From Rathayibacter sp. VKM Ac-2759 (GTDB lineage Bacteria; Actinomycetota; Actinomycetes; Actinomycetales; Microbacteriaceae): DNA of 64,000 bases. The stretch covers positions 3,874,870 through 3,938,869 of the forward strand of contig NZ_CP047176.1 in the NCBI RefSeq assembly GCF_009834225.1, given 5' to 3'. The position numbers were made by a program, and so were the translations under genes. The notes under the pieces were generated by a model. The model was not told the origin of the DNA and made no database searches. It was given only the letters and a program-made list of their open reading frames with translations. Below, piece by piece: positions 52,315-61,031 of the stretch (positions within the stretch are counted from its first letter, which is position 1; each line of letters starts with the position of its first letter).

Positions 52315-53088
52315 ATGCGCTCCACCTTCGTCCTGCTCCGTCTCCTCGTCGCCATCGCCGTCCTGGCCGCGACCGTCACGAGCTTCGCCGACTCCTACTC
52401 CTTCTGGGTCGAGGCCCGCTTCCGCGACCGGGCGACGCTCATCGTCAACTTCTTCAGCTACATCACCGTCCAGACCTGCCTCATCGCCGCGGTGGTGCTG
52501 CTGATCGGCGCGGTCGTCCTCGCGCGGGGCGCGATCCCCGAGCCTCGGTGGTTCGCCTGGCTGCGGGCGGGCACCGTCTGCTCCATGGTCGTCATCGGAG
52601 TCGTCTACAACCTCCTCCTGCGCGGCACCGTGGTCACCGGTGCGGGAGCGCCCCAGGAGTGGACCAACGAGGTGATGCACGTGGTCGCGCCCCTCGCACT
52701 CATCGTCGACTGGCTGTTCGCGCCCGGCCGGCGACGCCTCTCCTGGACCGTCGTGCCCGGGATCCTGGTGTTCCCGGTCGCCTGGTTCGTCTACACGATG
52801 GTCCGCGCGCCGCTGGTGTACGACCAGATGAAGCACGAGCAGATCTGGTACCCCTACCCGTTCCTCGACCCGCGCCTCGCCGACCCGCCGCTGATCCCCG
52901 GCGGCCTCGTCGCGGTGGTGTTCTACGTCGTCGCGTTGACCGGGGTCTTCGCCGCGGCGGCCGTCGCGACCGTCTACGTCTCGAGGCACGGACTCCCGCG
53001 TCCCCGCCGATCGATTCCCGGGCCAAAAGAATCCCCGGTCAGGAGCGGTTTTCGTGATTCCCGGAGGCGTCGCCCCCCGCGACCCTGA
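52315..53088 (+). CDS. Pr6Pr family membrane protein
   Basis: The 257-residue integral membrane protein has about six hydrophobic segments. FVYTMVRAPLVYDQMKHEQIWYPYPFLDP and NEVMHVVAPLALIVDWLFAPGRRRLSW are typical of the Pr6Pr/FAR-17a-AIG1-like family, whose function is unknown in bacteria. ATG at 52315 follows GGAAGG. It lies between murJ and trxB on the same strand but with gaps of more than 125 bases on both sides. The C-terminal tail after residue 230 is basic and may be disordered. Confidence 0.85.
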   Translation: MRSTFVLLRLLVAIAVLAATVTSFADSYSFWVEARFRDRATLIVNFFSYITVQTCLIAAVVLLIGAVVLARGAIPEPRWFAWLRAGTVCSMVVIGVVYNLLLRGTVVTGAGAPQEWTNEVMHVVAPLALIVDWLFAPGRRRLSWTVVPGILVFPVAWFVYTMVRAPLVYDQMKHEQIWYPYPFLDPRLADPPLIPGGLVAVVFYVVALTGVFAAAAVATVYVSRHGLPRPRRSIPGPKESPVRSGFRDSRRRRPPRP

Positions 53089-53253
53089 CCGCCACCCGAG
53101 TGCCCGCGCCCGTGCGGAATAGCCCCCACCTAGGATGTGTTGTAGACCTCGGAGCCGCGGACGGACCGAGCGAACGATCCGCGCCCCGTCGATCACCCCC
53201 GGGCGATCCGACACACGACCCCCACCGCTCAGCACAGACCTCGAGGAGTTGCC

Positions 53254-54228
53254 GTGCGCGACATCGTCATCATCGGATCCGGCCCCGCCGGCTGGACCGC
53301 CGCCATCTACGCGGCCCGCGCCGAGCTGAACCCCATCGTCGTCGCCTCCTCCGTCGAGATCGGCGGCGACCTCATGAACACGACCGACGTCGAGAACTTC
53401 CCCGGCTTCCCCGAGGGCATCCTCGGCCCCGAGCTCATGACGGCGATGCAGGCGCAGGCCGAGAAGTTCGGCGCCACCACGTTCTACGACGACGTGACGT
53501 CGCTCGACCTCGAGGGCGAGACCAAGACCGTCCACCTCGGCTCCGGAGAGAGCATCGAGGCCAAGACGGTCGTCGTCGCCACCGGCTCCGCGTACCGCAA
53601 GCTCGGCCTGCACGACGAGGAGCGCCTCTCCGGTCACGGTGTGTCCTGGTGCGCCACCTGCGACGGCTTCTTCTTCAAGGGCAAGACGATCGCGGTCGTC
53701 GGCGGAGGCGACTCGGCGATGGAGGAGGCGACCTTCCTCACGAAGCACGCCGCCAAGGTCTACATCATCCACCGCAAGGACACGCTCCGCGCCTCGAAGG
53801 TCATGCAGAAGCGCGCCTTCGACAACGAGAAGATCGAGTTCGTCTACAACTCCGAGGTCGTCGGCATCACCGGCGAGAGCCACGTCAACGGCGTGAAGCT
53901 GCGCGACACGGTCGACGGCACGGAGTCCCACCTCGACCTCGACGGGCTCTTCATCGCGATCGGCAACGACCCGCGCACCCACATCGTGCACGGCAAGCTC
54001 GATCTGACGACCGAGGGCAACATCGCCGTCGTCGGCCGCTCGTCGCAGACCTCGGTCCCCGGCGTCTTCGCCGCGGGCGACGTGATCGACCCGACCTACC
54101 GTCAGGCCGTCACCGCTGCCGCCTCCGGGACGGTCGCCGCCCTCGACGCGGAGCACTACCTCGCCTCGCTCGCCGACGGCACGGCCTCGACCGAGGGCAC
54201 GCCGCACGCCGAGCTGCTCGCTCTCTGA
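53254..54228 (+). CDS. trxB: Thioredoxin-disulfide reductase
   Basis: The 324-residue flavoprotein has the FAD motif IIGSGPAGWTAAIYAARAEL, the redox-active CATC (SWCATCDGFFF), the NADPH motif VVGGGDSAMEEATFL and the C-terminal FAD motif GVFAAGDVIDPTYRQAVTAA. It reduces thioredoxin with NADPH. GTG at 53254 follows GAGGAG. A -10-like TAGGAT near 53133 suggests a leader of about 110 bases. It is followed by trxA, which it would supply. Confidence 0.97.
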   Translation: MRDIVIIGSGPAGWTAAIYAARAELNPIVVASSVEIGGDLMNTTDVENFPGFPEGILGPELMTAMQAQAEKFGATTFYDDVTSLDLEGETKTVHLGSGESIEAKTVVVATGSAYRKLGLHDEERLSGHGVSWCATCDGFFFKGKTIAVVGGGDSAMEEATFLTKHAAKVYIIHRKDTLRASKVMQKRAFDNEKIEFVYNSEVVGITGESHVNGVKLRDTVDGTESHLDLDGLFIAIGNDPRTHIVHGKLDLTTEGNIAVVGRSSQTSVPGVFAAGDVIDPTYRQAVTAAASGTVAALDAEHYLASLADGTASTEGTPHAELLAL

Positions 54229-54283
54229 CTCACCACTACCCACGATGGAGCCGGCACGACCGGCTCACGAAGGAGAAATCGCT

Positions 54284-54607
54284 ATGTCCACCGCGAAGAG
54301 CGTCACCGACGCATCGTTCCAGGCCGACGTCCTCGACTCCGAGAAGACCGTCCTGGTCGACTTCTGGGCCGAGTGGTGCGGCCCCTGCCGCATGGTGTCG
54401 CCGATCCTCGACCAGATCTCGGCCGAGCACGGCGAGAAGATCGAGATCGTCAAGCTGAACGTCGACGAGAACCCCCAGACCGCCGCGAAGTACCAGATCA
54501 CCTCGATCCCGGCGATGAAGGTCTACCAGAAGGGTGAGGTCGTCAAGACCGTCATCGGCGCCAAGCCGAAGCCGGCTCTCGAGGCCGACCTCGCCGCCTT
54601 CCTCTGA
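54284..54607 (+). CDS. trxA: Thioredoxin
   Basis: The 107-residue protein has the thioredoxin active site WAEWCGPCRM and the cis-proline region TSIPAMKVY. It is the disulfide reductant partner of TrxB, 55 bases downstream of it. ATG at 54284 follows AAGGAG with an 8-base gap; an earlier in-frame start would only add a linker. A hairpin terminator follows. Confidence 0.97.
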   Translation: MSTAKSVTDASFQADVLDSEKTVLVDFWAEWCGPCRMVSPILDQISAEHGEKIEIVKLNVDENPQTAAKYQITSIPAMKVYQKGEVVKTVIGAKPKPALEADLAAFL

Positions 54608-54623
54608 TCCTCTGATCAGCACT

Positions 54624-54656
54624 GAAGCCCCTGCGCCCTTCGGGACGCGGGGGCTT
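54624..54656 (+). terminator. Terminator after trxA
   Basis: AAGCCCCTGCG and CGCGGGGGCTT form an 11-pair stem with one mismatch around a short loop, 17 bases after the trxA stop. Confidence 0.75.
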
Positions 54657-54670
54657 CGTGCATCCCCCTC

Positions 54671-54686
54671 CGTTTCACGTGAAACG
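54671..54686. other. parS site 1
   Basis: GTTTCACGTGAAAC is the core of the ParB-binding parS palindrome, with C/G at the outermost positions instead of T/A. It lies in the trxA-aminotransferase gap, about 5.6 kb from parA. The gap 54608-55022 holds the terminator, this site, a REP pair and the promoter region of the aminotransferase. Confidence 0.85.
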
Positions 54687-54731
54687 GAGCGGCCGATCAC
54701 CGGCGCTCCTGGGGGGCGGACTGCAGACGAC

Positions 54732-54846
54732 GGTGGATCTCGATACGCCCGCGCCGCGGGCTACTCGATCAGCGAGGACCGGGGGGCGACAAGCCGGGCC
54801 AGCCGACCCCGCTGGTCGAGTAGCCCCGCAGGGGCGTATCGAGACC
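54732..54846. repeat. Inverted REP-like pair next to parS 1
   Basis: Element A (54732-54773) and element B (54812-54846) are in the same inverted arrangement as the other copies. Together they could form a large cruciform with about 40 bases between arms. Confidence 0.8.
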
Positions 54847-55022
54847 CCCGGTGAACGGGTCGCCCCCCGAGCAGGAGTCCCGCCGCAGGAACTCCCGCCG
54901 CCGGATCCACCCCCTCCGGAGTGGCTCCCCCTTCCCGGCCCGCGCGCCGACCCGGCCGGTACAGTGGACAGACCCGGCACTGCTGCCCGGCGTCCCCGTC
55001 CCCCGAGCGAAGCGAATCCATC

Positions 55023-56327
55023 GTGACCAACCGCGGAACCAATCTCGACCCCTGGTACGACTCCTATGCGGAGCGCACGGCCGGCCTGGCCGCCAGCGAG
55101 GTCCGAGCCCTGTTCGCCGTCGCGTCACGACCCGAGGTCGTCTCCCTCGCCGGCGGCATGCCGTTCGTCTCCGCCCTCCCCCAGGATCTCGTGACCGGCG
55201 CCATCGAGTCCGTGATGCGCGAGCAGGGTCCCGTCGCCCTGCAGTACGGCTCCGGCCAGGGTGTTCCGATCCTCCGCGAGCAGATCCTCGACGTCATGGC
55301 GCTCGAGGGCATCTCGGCCAGCGCCGACGACATCGTCGTCACCACCGGCTCGCAGCACGCCCTCGAGCTCGTCTCGAAGCTCTTCCTCGATCCCGGTGAC
55401 GTCGTGCTGTCGGAGGGGCCGAGCTACGTGACCGCGATGGTCATCTTCCGCTCGTACCAGGCTCAGGTCGAGCACGTGCCGATGGACGAGCACGGGCTCA
55501 TCCCGGCGGCCCTCCGCGAGCACATCTCCCGCGTCCGCGCCGCGGGCAAGACCATCAAGTTCCTGTACACGATCCCCACCTTCCACAATCCGGCCGGGGT
55601 CACGCTCTCCTGGGAGCGCCGGGTCGAGATCCTCGAGATCTGCAAGTCCGAGGGGATCCTCGTGCTCGAGGACAACCCGTACGGCCTCCTCTACTTCGAG
55701 GACGTCCCACCGAAGGCGATGCGCTCCCTCGAGGAGGACGGCGTGATCTACCTCGGCACCTTCTCGAAGACCCTCGCGCCGGGCTTCCGCGTGGGCTGGG
55801 CCCTCGCCCCGCATGCGATCCGCGAACGGCTCATCCTCGCCAACGAGGCCGCCGTGCTGAGCCCGTCGTCGTTCAGCCAGCTGGTGATCTCGAAGTACCT
55901 CGAGACGGCCGATTGGCGTGGGCAGATCGACACCTTCCGCGGCGTCTACCGGGAGCGCAAGGAGGCGATGCTGCGGGGGCTGCAGACGCACCTCCCCTCG
56001 CTCACCTGGACGAACCCGAACGGCGGCTTCTACGTCTGGGTCACCCTCCCCGACAACCTCGATTCCAAGGCGATGCTCCCCCGCGCGGTGAAGGAGCTCG
56101 TCGCCTACACGCCCGGCACGGCCTTCTACGGGAACGGCGACGGACGTCAGAACATCCGGCTGTCGTTCTGCTATCCCACTCCTGAGCGGATCGGCGACGG
56201 CATCCGCCGGCTCGCGACCGTCATCAACGGTGAGCTCGACCTCCTGTCGACCTTCGCCGGCACGGGATCGATGACCGCCGTCGACGTGGAGGCGCGCGAC
56301 AGCGCCCTGCCGCCGAACATCTCCTGA
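55023..56327 (+). CDS. PLP-dependent aminotransferase, 2-aminoadipate type
   Basis: The 434-residue fold type I enzyme shows VSLAGGMPFVSALP, QYGSGQGVPILREQI, TTGSQHALELV, YTIPTFHNPAGVTLS and the PLP lysine in GTFSKTLAPGFRVGW. It resembles the aminotransferase half of MocR proteins and LysN-type 2-aminoadipate transaminases. The amino-acid substrate is not determined. It stands 42 bases upstream of a D-Ala-D-Ala ligase-like gene, which suggests a link to cell-wall precursors. GTG at 55023 is the likely start, with a weak ribosome site. Confidence 0.9.
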   Translation: MTNRGTNLDPWYDSYAERTAGLAASEVRALFAVASRPEVVSLAGGMPFVSALPQDLVTGAIESVMREQGPVALQYGSGQGVPILREQILDVMALEGISASADDIVVTTGSQHALELVSKLFLDPGDVVLSEGPSYVTAMVIFRSYQAQVEHVPMDEHGLIPAALREHISRVRAAGKTIKFLYTIPTFHNPAGVTLSWERRVEILEICKSEGILVLEDNPYGLLYFEDVPPKAMRSLEEDGVIYLGTFSKTLAPGFRVGWALAPHAIRERLILANEAAVLSPSSFSQLVISKYLETADWRGQIDTFRGVYRERKEAMLRGLQTHLPSLTWTNPNGGFYVWVTLPDNLDSKAMLPRAVKELVAYTPGTAFYGNGDGRQNIRLSFCYPTPERIGDGIRRLATVINGELDLLSTFAGTGSMTAVDVEARDSALPPNIS

Positions 56328-56369
56328 CGTGCCCCACTCCGCTGAGACCGAACCACAAAAGGCCTGATC

Positions 56370-57335
56370 ATGACTGATTTCTCTGTCCTCGATCGCACTC
56401 TCGACATCGTCGTGATCAGCGGAGGCATCAGCCACGAGCGCGATGTCTCGCTGCGGTCGGGTCGCCGCGTGGCCGACCGCCTCTCGGCGATGGGTCACCG
56501 CGTGTCGATGCGCGAGCCGGACGCCGGGCTGCTCGAGTACCTGCTCGAGCACCGTCCCGACGTGGTGTGGCCGGCGGTCCACGGCGCCAGCGGCGAGGAC
56601 GGCGCTCTACTCGGACTCCTCGAGGCGGCCGGATTCGACTACGTCGGCTCGCGGACGGACGCCGCACGCCTGGCGTGGTTCAAGCCGACGGCGAAGACTC
56701 TCGTCGGCCGGGCCGGCTTCTCGACCCCGCGCTCCGTGACACTCCCCCGCGAGACCTTCCGCGAACTGGGAGCCGCCGGCATCCTCGGGCAGGTCGAGGC
56801 CCACCTTCCCGGTCCGCTCGTCGTGAAGCCCGCCCAGGGTGGCTCCGCGCAGGGTGTGAGCATCGTGTCGGAGCCGGGTCAGCTCCCCCGGGCGATGGTC
56901 GAGGCCTACACCTATGGCGAGGTGGTGCTCATCGAGCAGTTCGTCGTCGGCACGGAGGTGGCGGTCGGCGTGCTCGACCTGGGAGACGGACCGTTCGCCC
57001 TGCCCCCGGTCGAGATCGAGCCCGTCGAGGGCCGCTACACCTTCGAGGCGCGCTACAACGCCGGAGAGACGCGGTTCTACACCCCCGCCCGACTGGCGGA
57101 TGAGGTCCTCGCGGAGGTCTCGCGCGTGGCGGTCGCCGTCCACGAGGTCCTCGGTCTCCGCCACCTCTCCCGCATCGACTTCATCGTCGACGCTGCGGGT
57201 CAGCCCTGGTTCTTCGACGCCAACGTCCTCCCCGGCATGACCGAGACCTCGACGGTTCCCCAGGCGATCGAGGCGTCCGGCCGCTACCTCGGCGACGTGT
57301 ACTCCAACCTCGCCCGTCTGGCCGCCACGCACTAG
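56370..57335 (+). CDS. D-alanine-D-alanine ligase-like ATP-grasp protein
   Basis: The 321-residue protein has VVISGGISHERDVSLRSGRRV (ligase N-domain), the VVKPAQGGSAQGVS loop, VEIEPVEGRYTFEARYNAGET and FDANVLPGMTETST at the end. The last replaces the usual LEINTxPGMT, so the canonical Glu and Asn metal ligands are altered to FDAN. It may be a second, specialised ligase rather than the housekeeping Ddl. It follows the aminotransferase on the same strand and is followed by parS 2 and the REP array. Confidence 0.85.
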   Translation: MTDFSVLDRTLDIVVISGGISHERDVSLRSGRRVADRLSAMGHRVSMREPDAGLLEYLLEHRPDVVWPAVHGASGEDGALLGLLEAAGFDYVGSRTDAARLAWFKPTAKTLVGRAGFSTPRSVTLPRETFRELGAAGILGQVEAHLPGPLVVKPAQGGSAQGVSIVSEPGQLPRAMVEAYTYGEVVLIEQFVVGTEVAVGVLDLGDGPFALPPVEIEPVEGRYTFEARYNAGETRFYTPARLADEVLAEVSRVAVAVHEVLGLRHLSRIDFIVDAAGQPWFFDANVLPGMTETSTVPQAIEASGRYLGDVYSNLARLAATH

Positions 57336-57345
57336 TCCTGCGCGA

Positions 57346-57361
57346 TGTTTCACGTGAAACA
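57346..57361. other. parS site 2
   Basis: TGTTTCACGTGAAACA is a perfect match to the parS consensus, 11 bases after the ligase stop and 70 bases before the 210-bp array. Confidence 0.95.
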
Positions 57362-57430
57362 TCGCCATTCGACGGCGCTCCCGCTGGTGGCGGCTCGTAC
57401 GCTGTCGCTCAACCGACACCCGCGGGTGCT

Positions 57431-58234
57431 GGTGGATCTCGATACGCCCGCGCCGCGGGCTACTCGATCAGCAGGCAGGCGCCCCGCCACCCTTGCCTCG
57501 GGCCCATCCGCAATCGGGCAGCTCGGCTGGCGTCGGAGCAGACATCTCCTTGTCTGGCACTCGACACCCCTGCTGGTCGAGTAGCCCCGCAGGGGCGTAT
57601 CGAGACCTGCCATCGTCAGAAAGGTCAGCCTTCCAGATCCGGTGGATCTCGATACGCCCGCTCCGCGGGCTACTCGATCAGCAGGCAGGCGCCCCGCCCC
57701 CCATGCCTCGGGCCCATCCGCGATCGGGCACCTCGGCCAGCGTCAGAGCAGGGGTCTCGTTGTCTGGCACTCGACAACCCTGCTGGTCGAGTAGCCCCGC
57801 AGGGGCGTATCGAGACCTGCCATCGTCAGAAAGGTCAGCCTACCAGATCCGGTGGATCTCGATACGCCCGCTCCGCGGGCTACTCGATCAGCAGGCAGGC
57901 GGCCCGCCACCCTTACCTCGGGCCCATCGGCGATCGGGCACCTCGGCCAGCGTCAGAGCAGCGATCTCGTTGTCTGGCACCCGACCACCCTGCTGGTCGA
58001 GTAGCCCCGCAGGGGCGTATCGAGACCTTCCATCGTCAGAGCAACACCCTTCCGGATTCGGTGGATCTCGATTCGCCCACTCCGCGGGCTACTCGATCAG
58101 CATGCAGGCGGCGCCACCCTTACCTCGGGCCCATCCGCAATCGGGTACCTCGGCCAGCGTCAGAGCAGAGATCTCGTTGTCTGGCACTCGACCACCCTGC
58201 TGGTCGAGTAGCCCCGCAGGGGCGTATCGAGACC
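57431..58234. repeat. Tandem array of 210-bp units built from inverted REP elements
   Basis: Units begin with GGTGGATCTCGATACG at 57431, 57641, 57851 and 58060: periods of 210, 210 and 209 bases, with a last copy of about 175 bases. Each unit carries element A (GCCCGC/GCGGGC hairpin), a spacer of about 100 bases, and inverted element B (GCCCC/GGGGC hairpin). The array lies between parS 2 and parS 3. No gene is seen in the 57336-58391 gap; the frames through the array are repeat-derived. Confidence 0.92.
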
Positions 58235-58366
58235 AGCATCCGCCAGCAGAACTGGCTTCTGACCGGGACTTTCAGGCACGTGAGCCTGAATACCCCACCC
58301 GCGACCGCCATGTCCCAGGAGGCTTGCACGACGGGACGGCGCACTCCCCCACTCCGCACCGCTCGA

Positions 58367-58382
58367 TGTTTCACGTGAAACA
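58367..58382. other. parS site 3
   Basis: TGTTTCACGTGAAACA is a perfect parS palindrome lying 10 bases beyond the parB stop and 133 bases beyond the 210-bp array. Confidence 0.95.
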
Positions 58383-58391
58383 TCCAACCAG

Positions 58392-59360
58392 CTACGGCGC
58401 CAGCGACACCTCGGTCGGCTCGCCGATCTCGGAGAGGATGCGGTTCAGGTCCTGGATGCTCGCGAAGTCGATGACCACCTGGCCCTTCCGAGCTCCCAGC
58501 GTCACCTTCACCCGAGTGTTCAGCCTGTCGCCCAGGTGATCCGCGACCGAGCTGAGGTGGCCGACATGCCCGCCCTGCTCCTCCGCCGGCTCGCGCTTCG
58601 CCGGACGGGGGGCCTTCATCTGCGCCGCCGCGGCCTCCGCCGCCCGCACCGACAGGTCCTCGTTCACGATTTTGTCCGCCAGGCGGCGCATCGTGTCGAC
58701 GTCCTCGAGTGACAGCACAGCACGCGCGTGCCCTGCGCTGAGCACACCCGCGGCCACCCGCGCCTGCACGTCGGCCGGCAGGCGCAGCAGTCGCAGCGTG
58801 TTCGAGATCTGCGGGCGCGACCGTCCGAGGCGCGTCGCGAGCGCCTCCTGCGTGATGCCGAAATCGCTCAGCAGCTGCTGGTACGCGGACGCCTCTTCGA
58901 GCGGGTTGAGCTCGGCGCGGTGCAGGTTCTCGAGCAGCGCGTCCCGCAGCATGTTCTCGTCCGCGGTGTCCTTCACCACGGCGGGGATCGTCGACAGTCC
59001 GGCGGCCTTGGACGCGCGGAATCGCCGCTCCCCCATGACCAGCTCGTACTTCGCGCCGTCCCGGCCCTGGATCGGCCGGACCACGATCGGCTGCAGCACC
59101 CCGAACTCGCTGATGCTGTGGATGAGCTCGGCGAGATCGTCCTGATCGAACACCGAGCGGGGCTGAGCAGCGTTCGGCACGATCTCCGCGAGCGGCAGAC
59201 GCGCGAGGCGCGCTCCGGGAACCTCGAGGAGTTCGTCCGACTCGGACGCCCCGGCGTTCTGATCCGGGAAGAACACATCGACCGGGCGTGCTCGCGTGTC
59301 GTCACCGGTCGGGATGAGCGCGCCGATTCCACGGCCCAGTCCTGTTCGCTTGGCCGCCAT
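58392..59360 (-). CDS. parB: Chromosome-partitioning protein ParB
   Basis: The 322-residue protein has RTGLGRGIGALIP at its start, the CTP-binding/ParB core PNAAQPRSVFDQDDLAELIHSISEFGVLQPIVVRP and GERRFRASKAAGL, and the HTH region ITQEALATRLGRSRPQISNTLRLLRLP. The C-terminal dimerisation domain ends with VTLGARKGQVVIDFASIQDLNRIL. It loads at parS and spreads as a CTP-dependent clamp. ATG at 59360 overlaps the parA stop (TGATG). Confidence 0.96.
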   Translation of the reverse strand: MAAKRTGLGRGIGALIPTGDDTRARPVDVFFPDQNAGASESDELLEVPGARLARLPLAEIVPNAAQPRSVFDQDDLAELIHSISEFGVLQPIVVRPIQGRDGAKYELVMGERRFRASKAAGLSTIPAVVKDTADENMLRDALLENLHRAELNPLEEASAYQQLLSDFGITQEALATRLGRSRPQISNTLRLLRLPADVQARVAAGVLSAGHARAVLSLEDVDTMRRLADKIVNEDLSVRAAEAAAAQMKAPRPAKREPAEEQGGHVGHLSSVADHLGDRLNTRVKVTLGARKGQVVIDFASIQDLNRILSEIGEPTEVSLAP

Positions 59361-60304
59361 CAGCGGGCCTCTCCTTCGGTCGCGGTCTCTCGGGTGGTTC
59401 GGGCTCCCCGACGGGCGATCTCCGCGGCCGCCTCGAGGTACGCCAGGGAGCCGGACGACTGCGGGTCGTAGCTGATGACGCTCTGCCCGTAGCTCGGTGC
59501 CTCCGAGATGCGCACATTGCGGGGGATCACGGCCTTCAGCACCTCCTTCGGGAAGTGCTCGCGCACCTCGGCTGCCACCTGGTGGGAGAGGTTCGTCCGG
59601 CCGTCGAACATGGTGAGCAGGATCGTCGAGACGCCGAGATTCGGATTGAGGTGCCGCTCGATCAGGTCGATGTTCTTGAGCAGCTGGCTGAGCCCCTCGA
59701 GCGCGTAGTACTCGCACTGGATCGGGATCAGCACCTCGCGTGCGGCGACGAAGGCGTTGATCGTCAGCAGCCCGAGCGAGGGCGGGCAGTCGATGAAGAC
59801 GTAGTCGAAGGGCTCGTCCATCGCGTCGAGCATCCGGTCGAGGGCTCGGCGGAGGCGCTGCTCGCGCGCCACGAGAGAGACCAGCTCGATCTCGGCGCCG
59901 GCGAGGTGGATCGTCGCCGGCACACCGTAGAGCGTGTCGAACTCCGGGCTCTTCTGCACCACCTCGGCGAGGGGAGTGTCGTTGACGATGACGTCGTACA
60001 CGCTGGTCGTCTCGGCGCGGTGCTCGATCCCGAGTGCGGTGGAGGCGTTGCCCTGCGGGTCGAGATCGATCACCAGCACCTTCGCCGCGCCGCGAGCGAG
60101 CCCGGCCGCCAGGTTCACGGTGGTCGTCGTCTTGCCGACCCCGCCCTTCTGGTTCGAGATCGTGATGACGCGGGTCGACTCCGGCTTCGGGAGCGGCTGC
60201 GCATTGAGCAACGCGCGTCGACGGGTCATGTCCGCGATCTCGCGAGCGAGAGGAGTCGAGGAGTCGAATCCGCCGGGCAGTCCAGCAGGATCGGGATGTT
60301 TCAC
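59360..60304 (-). CDS. parA: Chromosome-partitioning ATPase ParA
   Basis: The roughly 314-residue protein has the deviant Walker A KGGVGKTTT in TISNQKGGVGKTTTTVNLAAGLA, Walker A' VLVIDLDPQGNAS and Walker B DYVFIDCPPSLGLLT. The preceding DSSTPLAREIAD segment, probably a ParB-contacting N-terminus, argues for starting upstream of the ATG at about 60228. GTG at 60304 fits: GAAGG lies 6 bases upstream, and the start codon is inside parS 4. TTG at 60397, overlapping the rsmG stop, is possible but weaker. Confidence 0.9.
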   Translation of the reverse strand: MKHPDPAGLPGGFDSSTPLAREIADMTRRRALLNAQPLPKPESTRVITISNQKGGVGKTTTTVNLAAGLARGAAKVLVIDLDPQGNASTALGIEHRAETTSVYDVIVNDTPLAEVVQKSPEFDTLYGVPATIHLAGAEIELVSLVAREQRLRRALDRMLDAMDEPFDYVFIDCPPSLGLLTINAFVAAREVLIPIQCEYYALEGLSQLLKNIDLIERHLNPNLGVSTILLTMFDGRTNLSHQVAAEVREHFPKEVLKAVIPRNVRISEAPSYGQSVISYDPQSSGSLAYLEAAAEIARRGARTTRETATEGEAR

Positions 60305-60312
60305 GTGAAACC
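60297..60312. other. parS site 4, overlapping the parA start
   Basis: TGTTTCACGTGAAACC matches parS except the last base. The likely parA start codon (GTG, 60304-60302) lies inside it and the ribosome site GAAGG overlaps its edge, so ParB binding here could affect parA expression. Confidence 0.9.
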
Positions 60313-60393
60313 TTCGCTCGGCAGTTCGATCAGAGGGAGTACCGCGACGACCGGCGCGTGGAGTCCAGGTGATCTCGAATGCTGCCGGGGCGA

Positions 60394-61026
60394 TCAACCC
60401 ACTGTAGCTCGGACCACTCTCGTCACCTCGGAGAGCACGCCGTCGCCGAGGACGATCACCTCGGGGGGAGACAGCCGGAAGCGTCGGATCTGCTTCTCCG
60501 CCGCCCCGATCTCCTTCTCCGCGTTGATCCCCTTCAGGAGCACCAGCTCGCCTCCCTTGCGCAGCAGCGGCGCCGTCAGCGGAATGAGCTTCGACAGCGC
60601 ACTGACCGCCCGCGCCGTCACCTGATCGAGCGGCCGCTCGAGCTGGGCATCCTCGGCTCGCACCCGAAGAACTGAGACATTGTCGAGTTCGAGTGCTTCG
60701 ACCTGCTCCTGGAGCCAGGCCACCCGTCGTTCCATGGGCTCGATCAGTACGAACTGCACATCAGGCCGCAGGATGCCCAGGACGACGCCCGGAAGGCCGG
60801 CGCCGCTTCCCACGTCACCCACGAGTCCCGGACGCAGCAGAGGGGCCACCAGGGCGCTGTTGAGCACGTGCCGCGTCCAGAGGCGGGGAAGCTCGAGCGG
60901 GCCGATGAGGCCGCGCTCCTCGCCCTGCTCCGCCAGCGCCATCGTGAAGCGCCGGAGAAGCTCCAGGCGGTCCCCCGCGATGGTCGCGGCGGCGGCGGGC
61001 TCCGGCTCGAGAGTCGGCTGCTCCAC
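60394..61026 (-). CDS. rsmG: 16S rRNA (guanine527-N7)-methyltransferase
   Basis: The 210-residue protein has RHVLNSALVAPLL and the AdoMet motif VGDVGSGAGLPGVVLG, then LIEPMERRVAWLQ and VTARAVSALSKLIPLTAPLL, as in RsmG/GidB. It methylates G527 of 16S rRNA. The GTG start at 61026 lies 5 bases after the jag stop. It is part of the conserved jag-rsmG-parA-parB run. Confidence 0.95.
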   Translation of the reverse strand: MEQPTLEPEPAAAATIAGDRLELLRRFTMALAEQGEERGLIGPLELPRLWTRHVLNSALVAPLLRPGLVGDVGSGAGLPGVVLGILRPDVQFVLIEPMERRVAWLQEQVEALELDNVSVLRVRAEDAQLERPLDQVTARAVSALSKLIPLTAPLLRKGGELVLLKGINAEKEIGAAEKQIRRFRLSPPEVIVLGDGVLSEVTRVVRATVG

Positions 61027-61031
61027 GGCGG

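Noticed and set aside
57431-58234. Possible CRISPR array
   Set aside because: The units are 210 bp with conserved spacers and internal palindromes; there are no short direct repeats with unique spacers and no cas genes.
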